Source: Bacteroides sp.
Lineage (GTDB): Bacteria; Bacteroidota; Bacteroidia; Bacteroidales; GCA-2748055
NCBI GenBank assembly: GCA_011048475.1
Contig: DSDZ01000524.1
Coordinates: 1-13,158, forward strand
Direction: 5' to 3'
DNA: 13,158 nucleotides
Shown: one piece after another, positions 7,001 to 13,158 of the stretch
Numbering within the stretch: position 1 is the first letter of the stretch
Layout: each line of letters starts with the position of its first letter
Translations under genes and position numbers: made by a program
Notes under the pieces: generated by a model
Databases searched by the model: none
Seen by the model: the letters and a program-made list of their open reading frames with translations, nothing else
Told to the model about the DNA's origin: nothing

Positions 7001-7381
7001 ATGAAGGAGGTACATACCTATTACAAAATCAAGGGTTCTCCGGAAGAGATCTATGCGGCACTGACCAATCCCTTCTCCATTGCGCTCTGGACAGGGCACG
7101 ACGCTGTGATGAAGGAAGAGCCCGGAACGGAGTTTTCCCTTTTCGACGGAGACATTGCAGGAAAGAACCTGGCTTTCGAGAAAGACCGAAAAATCGTTCA
7201 GGAATGGTATTTCGGTGACCAGGAGCAGGAATCCATTGTCACCATCACCCTGACACCGGACCGGTTCCACACTAAAATAGAACTCCATCATACCCACATC
7301 CCGGATGAGGCATACGAGGAGATCGCCTACGGATGGGACCATTATTATTTCGGGGGATTGAAGGAATTTTTCGAAAAATGA
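7001..7381 (+). CDS. SRPBCC / AHSA1-family START-like domain protein
   Basis: The 126-residue cytoplasmic protein is a single SRPBCC (Bet v1-like, Aha1 C-terminal-like) domain. It opens with a strand (VHTYYKIKGSPEEIYAALTN) and the first helices, has the characteristic GTEFSLFDGDIAGKNLAFEKDRKIVQEW core, and ends with the long helix YEEIAYGWDHYYFGGLKEFF. This family binds hydrophobic ligands or acts in stress and chaperone contexts; no specific ligand can be read. I start it at ATG 7001, which gives the usual length. The open frame extends upstream to 6896, but that extension is Cys-rich, unlike the family, and covers the divergent promoter region. The stop is 6 bases before the ATG of the giant sensor phosphatase, so the two are probably one transcript. 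That pairing suggests a functional link to stress sensing, by inference only. Confidence 0.85.
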   Translation: MKEVHTYYKIKGSPEEIYAALTNPFSIALWTGHDAVMKEEPGTEFSLFDGDIAGKNLAFEKDRKIVQEWYFGDQEQESIVTITLTPDRFHTKIELHHTHIPDEAYEEIAYGWDHYYFGGLKEFFEK

Positions 7382-7387
7382 CACTTC

Positions 7388-10300
7388 ATGGCCCTGCGGA
7401 AAATTCTGCCGTTTTTCCTGCTTTTGCTCGCCTGCTGCCAGGTTCCGGGACGGGGCCTGGATGAAATCAAACGCAGCGGGAAGATCTATGTGGCCTTTAC
7501 CACGGACGATCTGAAAAATATCAATTACGACCTCGCCCTGGAATTCGCCCGGTACCTGAATGTGGATCTGATCGAGGTGGTGATCGACTGGGAGGAAGCA
7601 TTCATGCAAGATGGTGCCGTCCCCGGGGGACTGGAAACCGATCCTGACCTACGTTACACCCCCGATGCCCTCAGGAAATCGGACATCATCTGTTCCACCT
7701 TCACCATCATCGAATGGCGGAAGAAACTGTTCGGATTCGCAGAGACACTTCAGTCGGCCGAGCTGTTGATGATCCGCAAGAATGAGGAGATGCCTGAGGA
7801 TTATACGGACCTCGCCGGGAAAAAGATCGCCTTCATGGGTGCCACCACCTTCGAACAGCACCTGGAGCAGATCAACCGTTCCATCGGCGGCGGTATCCAC
7901 TTGGTACCCACGGGGAGCAGTGCGGAAACGCAGCGGCTGATCGAGGATGGAAAGGTGTACGGGATCGTCCTGGATGCAGATGAGGCATTGAACTTCAATG
8001 CGGCCGGTGGCCAGAAATACAAGATCGCTTTCCCCATCAGTGAGGTGACCCGGACGGCCTGGGCTGTGGATAAGAACAATCCGCTCATCCAGGAAGTGGA
8101 GAACTTTTTTGAAACCATCGCCGGCAACGGGGTGCTGGATGAAATTTTCCACCGCCGCTTCAGGATCACCTACTCCGCATATCTGGACATGCTCAACAGG
8201 AACCAGAAACTGGTCCGATACACGAGAGATCTCCAGGAAATCCTGGCTTCGGGAAAGATCGTGGTGGCGTTGCGCGAACGCAACTTCATCTACAGGCAGA
8301 ACGGACAGAAACAGTTCATGCACGCGCTGGCAGAGGAATTTGCAGATTACCTGGGCGTTTCCCTGGAGTTTGTGATCACGCCCTATTTCGGCAGGTACTG
8401 GGAAAACCGGGAGGGAAAAATATTCAGGGATTCTTCTTACACCCCGGAATGGTTCAATTATTTCGACCTTGCATGCGAGGTGATCGCTCCCCTTCCCTGG
8501 CGGACCAACAAGGTAAACCTGGTCCCGGTGTATCCTTCGGCTTACACGGTGGTGGCAAAAAAAGAGACTGATATCCGTTCCATGGAGGACCTGGCCGGTC
8601 TGCGGGGAGTGACGGAAAAGGAGACCGTCTACGAAGATATCCTGCGGAAGCAGGGGATCACCAACTATTACCATGAGCCGATCAACAAACATATCCCGGA
8701 TGTGGCTGCGGGGAAAGCGGACTACACGATCATTTACAATGCTTTCTATGAACTCTCTCCCTATCCTGATATTGAAGTAAAGCTTGAACTGGGCAGCCTG
8801 GATGTCAGCTGGGCATTGAGGAAGGACCAGCCGGAGCTTCAGCAGGAAGTTGAGCGCTTCATTTCCCGGTCCCGGGAACAGGGATTGATCAGGATCCTGC
8901 TCAGGGCACTGACCGGAAACACCCTCCAGTCCCCCGAAGCATTTCTGCACAGTTATTATGAAAGCTTCCAGACCGGGCAGCTTCCCTATGTCAACTACGG
9001 GGCCGACGACGGACTCCCACAGGAGGATGTATTTTCCAACTTTCAGGACGGAAAGGGATACCTCTGGTTTGGAACCAATTCCGGGGCGGTCCGGTATAAC
9101 GGCAGGGAAATGGTCGTGTTCAACCATGACCAGGGGCTGCCGGGGAACTCGGTCAGGGATATCCAGCAGGATAGCAGCGGATTGTATTATTTTGCCACGA
9201 CCGGGGGCATCGCGAAATTCCGCGGCGATACCACGTTGGACATTTTGCAGGAAGGGACTTCCTTCAACCAGGTGTTTGTCGATTCCAAGAACCGTAAATG
9301 GTTCATCGGGGCGGACGGTCTCCACATGGAGAACGCGGCGGGTGAGGTGAAGTTTCTCAATGAAGCATATCCCATTCTCCCCGGGGTGATTTACGACCTT
9401 ACGGAGGACCGGACATCCGGTCATCTTTTCCTGGCAACCGTGCTGGGGATCTATCTGGTTGATCCAGAAGGGGAATCGGTGAGCAGGCTGAGTCAGACCG
9501 ATTGTTATTCCCTGTATATTGACCCCTCCGACAGCATCTGGATCTCCACCAGGGAAGGGTTGTTTATCGCCCATCTGGGGGACCTGGAGAGCGGGCGGTT
9601 CGCTTCATCCGCCCGGAGCCTGAATAAAAGGCTCCGTTTCCCGGCCCATGTGATCACCGACATCATCCCAAATCATTACGGTTCCGTCTGGCTGGTCACC
9701 GATTCCAGGATCCTGCAGGTCATATCCACCGACCAGGAACCCATTGTGTATGAGCAGGAGATCGGGATCAAAAACAACAAGATCCTCTCATTTCTGATCG
9801 ACCGTGAGGACAATCTGTGGATCGGTTTCTCCGGAGGACTGCAACGGCTGACCAACCGCAGGGGACTCCGTAATTTCTATCCCGGGATGATCGACAGTTA
9901 CATCTATTCCATCTTCCAGGACGAACGGGGACGGATATGGATCACTTCCGACAACGGTATCTATTATTTCCGGGATGATCAGATCAGCAGTTTTGCCCCT
10001 CCGGGCGGGACAGGCGATAAAAAGTACACCGGGACACTGCTGCCTGACGGAAACATTCTTTTTGCCAACAACCAGGGCCTCTATGAGATCAGCAGCCGCA
10101 CGCTCGGGATGGTGCGCCAGCACAGGTTCAGTCAGATGGCGCACAGTCCGGAAAACCTCTTCATCTCCTCCCGTGGCGAGATCTTCCTGCTCACCGGCAT
10201 CAACGGGATCATCTATTATTTCCCTGATTTCCAATCAGATCCTTTGCATCTGAAAAACCGCTGTACCTCCAACATTATGCAGCTGATCGAGGTGGACGGA

Positions 10301-12031
10301 CAGGTCATGGGGGGTACCAGCAGCGGGGTGGTGGTCTTTGACGGGGAGACCTTCGTGTTGCTGGAGGAGACCGACTGTAATGTGTGGTCGCTGATGAAAG
10401 ACCAGGACCGGGTTTGGCTGGGGACCGATTGCGGGATCGGGCTGACAAGCAGGGGGGATTTCGGCCAGATCGAGCTTTCGGGATTTGACAGGGACCTTGT
10501 GATCAAATCCATGATCCCCGCAAAGAACAGGAACTACCTCTGGGTGGGGACCAACAAAGGCTTCAGTTATTTCAACAAGGAAACAAAGGAGTTCGAGTTT
10601 ACCATCAACACAAAAGACGGGCTCAGCGGGGATGAGATCACCCCGGGCGGACTCTTCATCGACAGCAATGACCTGCTATGGGTAGGAACCTACCACGGGA
10701 TCTCCAATTTCAACATCAGGGCCAGGTCTTCCAATCCCCTTGCACCGGTTTGTTACATAGAAAAGATGTTCCTGAACGGAGAACTGACCGATCCCGTGAA
10801 CAACCGGGAGTTTTCCCACAGGGAGAACAACCTGGTATTTGAGATCAGCGCCCTCTCCTTCTCCGATGAAACATCCGTGGAATATGAATATTACCTGCGG
10901 GGGACAGGCCACAATTATTCTTCATACCACCGCGGAAGCGAATACAGGGCCAATTACAACAACCTCCCGCCGGGCCATTATGAATTCATCTATAAAGCGA
11001 AAGGCAAGAACAATATCTGGGGTTATGCCGAAAAATACGAATTTTCCATCCGGAAGGCCTGGTACCATACCTGGGTGTTCCGTTTCGGGGTTATCCTGAC
11101 CCTCCTGCTGGGCTCCTACCTGTTTTATCTCATCCGGATCAGCACGATCAAGGCTCAGAAAAAAAGGCTCGAACAACAGGTGCGGGAACGGACCCATGAA
11201 CTGGAGGTGGCAAACACCGAAATCGAGGCGCAGCGGGATTATGCGCGCTACCAGCGGGACCAGATCGCGCAGCAGCAGAAATCGATTATGGACAGCATCA
11301 ACTATGCCCAGACCATCCAGAATTCGCTCCTTCCCTCTTCCTCTGTTCTCGGTCAGCTGCTGGCAGATCATTTTATTCTTTTCAAACCCAGGGATGTGGT
11401 CAGCGGCGATTTCTACTGGATCAGCGAACATCGGGACCATTTCTTTGTGGCCGCGGCCGACTGCACGGGGCATGGTGTCCCGGGTGCCTTCATGAGCATG
11501 CTGGGAATGGCGCTGATGAACGAGATCGTGAACAAGCAGCCCGAGATCGATCCCGCCGAGTTGCTGAACCAGCTGCGCAGCCAGATCATCCTCACCCTTC
11601 ATCAGAAAGGGATGCCGGGAGCCGCCAAGGACGGAATGGACATCGTGGTCTGCAAAATTTCCAAAGACAGGGAAAAAATGTGGTTTGCCGGCGCCAACAA
11701 TCCCCTGTACCTGATCCGGAACGGGGAGCTTACCGAATTCAAAACCGACAAGATGCCGGTATCCATCCACGAGATCATGAAACCGTTTTCGGGTTTTGAG
11801 ACCGGACTGAGACCGGGCGATACGGCCTATGTTTTCTCCGATGGGTTCGCGGACCAGTTCGGCGGTCCCTTTGGAAAAAAATTCAAATACAGGAATTTCA
11901 AGGAGCTGCTTGTTTCCGTCCATTCAAAGGAGATGCACGCCCAGGTACAATTGCTTGATGAAGCATTCGAAAAATGGAAAGGCGATCTCCAGCAGATCGA
12001 TGATGTGGTGGTGATCGGCATGAAATTCTGA
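7388..12031 (+). CDS. Tandem solute-binding, double-propeller, Y_Y_Y membrane sensor with SpoIIE/PP2C phosphatase output
   Basis: This 1547-residue envelope sensor has seven parts. (1) A signal peptide with lipobox-like LLAC at Cys16. (2) Two tandem family-3 solute-binding domains (about 24-268 and 277-525); the first keeps the amino-acid-binding Arg111, Thr153-Thr154 and Asp196. (3) Fourteen Reg_prop-like blades (535-1110), with signatures LWFGT at 559, LWIGF at 810, VWLGT at 1009 and LWVGT at 1051 and 1097. (4) A Y_Y_Y domain (1117-1222). (5) One membrane helix (1229-1249). (6) A basic coiled coil (1250-1302). (7) A SpoIIE-type PP2C phosphatase (1303-1546) with metal and core residues Asp1341, Asp1358 in ADCTGHGVPGAF, Asp1418, Asp1485-Gly and the terminal Asp1538-Asp1539. 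Ligand binding outside presumably controls Ser/Thr dephosphorylation of a STAS-type or similar partner inside. Reg_prop-Y_Y_Y-SpoIIE proteins are known in Bacteroidota; the added double flytrap looks unusual. No partner is encoded nearby. Confidence 0.9.
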   Translation: MALRKILPFFLLLLACCQVPGRGLDEIKRSGKIYVAFTTDDLKNINYDLALEFARYLNVDLIEVVIDWEEAFMQDGAVPGGLETDPDLRYTPDALRKSDIICSTFTIIEWRKKLFGFAETLQSAELLMIRKNEEMPEDYTDLAGKKIAFMGATTFEQHLEQINRSIGGGIHLVPTGSSAETQRLIEDGKVYGIVLDADEALNFNAAGGQKYKIAFPISEVTRTAWAVDKNNPLIQEVENFFETIAGNGVLDEIFHRRFRITYSAYLDMLNRNQKLVRYTRDLQEILASGKIVVALRERNFIYRQNGQKQFMHALAEEFADYLGVSLEFVITPYFGRYWENREGKIFRDSSYTPEWFNYFDLACEVIAPLPWRTNKVNLVPVYPSAYTVVAKKETDIRSMEDLAGLRGVTEKETVYEDILRKQGITNYYHEPINKHIPDVAAGKADYTIIYNAFYELSPYPDIEVKLELGSLDVSWALRKDQPELQQEVERFISRSREQGLIRILLRALTGNTLQSPEAFLHSYYESFQTGQLPYVNYGADDGLPQEDVFSNFQDGKGYLWFGTNSGAVRYNGREMVVFNHDQGLPGNSVRDIQQDSSGLYYFATTGGIAKFRGDTTLDILQEGTSFNQVFVDSKNRKWFIGADGLHMENAAGEVKFLNEAYPILPGVIYDLTEDRTSGHLFLATVLGIYLVDPEGESVSRLSQTDCYSLYIDPSDSIWISTREGLFIAHLGDLESGRFASSARSLNKRLRFPAHVITDIIPNHYGSVWLVTDSRILQVISTDQEPIVYEQEIGIKNNKILSFLIDREDNLWIGFSGGLQRLTNRRGLRNFYPGMIDSYIYSIFQDERGRIWITSDNGIYYFRDDQISSFAPPGGTGDKKYTGTLLPDGNILFANNQGLYEISSRTLGMVRQHRFSQMAHSPENLFISSRGEIFLLTGINGIIYYFPDFQSDPLHLKNRCTSNIMQLIEVDGQVMGGTSSGVVVFDGETFVLLEETDCNVWSLMKDQDRVWLGTDCGIGLTSRGDFGQIELSGFDRDLVIKSMIPAKNRNYLWVGTNKGFSYFNKETKEFEFTINTKDGLSGDEITPGGLFIDSNDLLWVGTYHGISNFNIRARSSNPLAPVCYIEKMFLNGELTDPVNNREFSHRENNLVFEISALSFSDETSVEYEYYLRGTGHNYSSYHRGSEYRANYNNLPPGHYEFIYKAKGKNNIWGYAEKYEFSIRKAWYHTWVFRFGVILTLLLGSYLFYLIRISTIKAQKKRLEQQVRERTHELEVANTEIEAQRDYARYQRDQIAQQQKSIMDSINYAQTIQNSLLPSSSVLGQLLADHFILFKPRDVVSGDFYWISEHRDHFFVAAADCTGHGVPGAFMSMLGMALMNEIVNKQPEIDPAELLNQLRSQIILTLHQKGMPGAAKDGMDIVVCKISKDREKMWFAGANNPLYLIRNGELTEFKTDKMPVSIHEIMKPFSGFETGLRPGDTAYVFSDGFADQFGGPFGKKFKYRNFKELLVSVHSKEMHAQVQLLDEAFEKWKGDLQQIDDVVVIGMKF

Positions 12032-12039
12032 ACCCCCGC

Positions 12040-12070
12040 TGTAACTTTTTCCACCCCCCTGCCGTCCTAC
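12040..12070 (+). promoter_or_regulatory. ECF-sigma-type promoter of the outer-membrane barrel gene
   Basis: TGTAACTTTTT at 12040-12050 and CGTCCTAC at 12063-12070 have the AAC-type -35 and CGTC-type -10 elements of ECF sigma factors, with about 16 bases between them. The pattern, including the C-rich spacer, resembles sequences I recall ahead of ECF-sigma and barrel operons in Bacteroidota. The ATG of the barrel gene is at 12096, leaving a leader of about 20 bases. The sigma factor itself is not in the window. Confidence 0.5.
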
Positions 12071-12095
12071 GACTGAATATTAAAACTGAACAGGC

Positions 12096-13158
12096 ATGAA
12101 AAAAATGATCGCATTGCTTATCGCCGGTATCCTGATCATCCCCTTGTATGCGCAGGAGGCTGAACCGGCCATGGAGCCTGAACCGTCAGAGGTGCAGGAG
12201 GTTGAGGAAGTACAGGAGGTTGAGGAAGTGCAGGAGATCGAAGAAGTGCAGGAGGTTGAGGAAGTGCAGGAGATCGAAGAAGTGCAGGAGATCGAAGTAG
12301 TCGAACAGGATTGGGCTGAATCAGAAACCGATACAATAATTGTCGACGGGGAAATGAAAGTGCTGAATGCCCCTGAGGGTACAAAAATCACCCTTGGTGA
12401 AAACGAAGTCCTGATCATCGAGGAAAGCGGGGACACTGTCCGTGTGAAACTGGGATCCAAAGGCATCAGCATCGTGGAAACCGAAGAAGGGACCGCCATC
12501 AATATCATCGACATGGAGGAACAGGAGGGGGATGAACCGGAAGCGCCGGAAAAACCGAAGAAGAAAAAATTCAAACCGCATTATGCGGGATTCGAGGTCG
12601 GCCTGAACAACTATTTCACTCCCGGTTTTCAGATGAGCCTTCCTTCGGATGAGCTTTTTATGGACCTGAATACAGGAAGGTCCTGGAACTTTAATGTGAA
12701 TTTTCTTGAGTACGGGCTCGGACTGGGCACAGATAAGGTGGGGCTCGTGACCGGACTCGGACTGGAATGGACCAACTATGTTTTTGACGATCAGAACAAC
12801 ATCCGGAAAAATGATGAGGGGGTGATCGTCGAATACGTGCCGGTGGATGCGGGAAACATTGTCAAATCCAAGTTCAACATGACCTATATCACGGCACCGC
12901 TGCTGCTGGAATTCCAGATCCCTGCCGGCAAGAAGAGGATCCATATCTCCGGGGGACTGATAGGGGGCGTGAAGATCGCATCCAACACCAAGATCAAATA
13001 CGAGATCAGCGGAGAAAAATCCAAAGAGAAGGTGAAAGGGGATTACAACCTGGCTCCCCTGAGGTACGGGGTGACTGCCCGCATCGGGTACCGGGCCCTG
13101 AACCTGTATGCCAATTATTACCTCACGCCGTTATTCGGTGAGAACGGGGGCCCCGATC
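12096..13158 (+). CDS. Outer-membrane beta-barrel protein (PorT-like) with acidic repeat, 3' end missing
   Basis: 354 codons are present and the frame runs off the window. A signal peptide (MKKMIALLIAGILIIPLYAQ) is followed by an acidic, proline-containing stretch and six hexapeptides VQE(V/I)E(E/V) (residues 33-68). Next come a small beta-rich acidic domain (72-145, including DTVRVKLGSKGISIVE), a lysine-rich linker (KPKKKKFKPH) and the start of a beta-barrel (HYAGFEVGLNNYF onward). The barrel has alternating strands and ends in this window at ALNLYANYYLTPLFGENGGP. This resembles a Bacteroidota barrel family I recall as commonly encoded with ECF sigma factors; perhaps only 15-30 residues are missing. 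An ECF-type promoter precedes it, so cell-envelope stress control is likely. It is 64 bases downstream of the sensor phosphatase, same strand. The repeat is probably a periplasmic extension of lineage-variable length. Confidence 0.85.
   Translation, partial: MKKMIALLIAGILIIPLYAQEAEPAMEPEPSEVQEVEEVQEVEEVQEIEEVQEVEEVQEIEEVQEIEVVEQDWAESETDTIIVDGEMKVLNAPEGTKITLGENEVLIIEESGDTVRVKLGSKGISIVETEEGTAINIIDMEEQEGDEPEAPEKPKKKKFKPHYAGFEVGLNNYFTPGFQMSLPSDELFMDLNTGRSWNFNVNFLEYGLGLGTDKVGLVTGLGLEWTNYVFDDQNNIRKNDEGVIVEYVPVDAGNIVKSKFNMTYITAPLLLEFQIPAGKKRIHISGGLIGGVKIASNTKIKYEISGEKSKEKVKGDYNLAPLRYGVTARIGYRALNLYANYYLTPLFGENGGPD
12192..12299 (+). repeat. In-frame 18-bp minisatellite, six units
   Basis: Six head-to-tail 18-base units (GTGCAGGAGGTTGAGGAA and variants with ATCGAA replacing GTTGAG) encode VQEVEE or VQEIEE hexapeptides. 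The arrangement of the V and I variants (V, V, I, V, I, I) suggests unit duplication within the array. The period is a multiple of three, so gain or loss of units keeps the frame. Confidence 0.9.

Noticed and set aside
7649..9574. Long minus-strand open frame (about 640 codons) opposite the sensor gene
   Set aside because: It lies entirely antisense to clear solute-binding and propeller domains, its translation has no recognisable family or signal, and such frames are expected opposite GC-rich coding DNA. The same applies to antisense frames at 10922-11923, 5268-5852, 1394-1879 and 12321-12944.
11135..12028. Histidine kinase output for the propeller sensor
   Set aside because: No H-box or HATPase motifs follow the coiled coil; the SGDFYW, ADCTGHG and SDGF motifs are those of a PP2C/SpoIIE phosphatase.
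12192..12299. Repeat array as a CRISPR
   Set aside because: Units are contiguous 18-mers without spacers and encode an in-frame hexapeptide repeat.

Overview
The window looks like a chromosomal segment from an anaerobic or facultative member of Bacteroidota, probably Bacteroidales-like, with moderately high GC. Several family-level signs point there. One protein has a type IX secretion (Por) C-terminal sorting domain. There is a BlaI/M56 pair whose metalloprotease carries a TonB C-terminal domain, and a two-component-regulator (Reg_prop) propeller with a Y_Y_Y domain. An OmpA/PorT-like outer-membrane barrel is present. Promoter-like sequences fit the Bacteroidota -33 TTG / -7 TAnnTTTG pattern, and Shine-Dalgarno sequences are mostly absent. 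The genus cannot be named from sequence alone.

Layout, left to right. (1) Minus strand, 1-566: a NuoE/HndA-type [2Fe-2S] thioredoxin-fold subunit, followed by the first 24 codons of an unidentified gene that leaves the window. A perfect CRP/FNR-type palindrome lies upstream. (2) Plus strand, 826-3758: a compact, overlapping operon of a BlaI/MecI repressor, a BlaR1-like M56 membrane metallopeptidase fused to a TonB_C domain, and an exported TPR protein. Two identical-arm palindromes 20 bp apart cover the promoter and look like the repressor's operators. (3) 3803-4279, plus: a DUF2721 membrane protein. It is convergent with (4) 4287-6866, minus: a large secreted DUF3160 protein with a T9SS sorting domain. 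(5) Plus, 7001-12031: a small SRPBCC/AHSA1 protein 6 bp ahead of a 1547-residue sensor phosphatase. (6) Plus, 12096 to the end: an outer-membrane beta-barrel protein with an acidic hexapeptide repeat, behind an ECF-sigma-type promoter and cut by the window edge.

The most remarkable object is the 1547-aa protein. It has a lipobox-type signal peptide, then two tandem family-3 solute-binding (Venus flytrap) domains. Fourteen Reg_prop-like blades follow, enough for two seven-bladed propellers, then a Y_Y_Y domain, one membrane helix, a coiled coil and a complete SpoIIE/PP2C phosphatase. This is BvgS-like tandem flytrap sensing joined to a hybrid-two-component-system-like propeller, but with a serine/threonine phosphatase output instead of a histidine kinase. 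No anti-sigma or anti-anti-sigma partner is encoded in the window. Overall, the segment is rich in envelope sensing and envelope-modifying functions: a BlaR-like protease sensor, a ligand-gated phosphatase, an ECF-type promoter driving an outer-membrane protein, and a T9SS cargo. No RNA genes, insertion sequences, CRISPR arrays or attachment sites were recognised, and no stretch longer than 300 bases lacks a gene.
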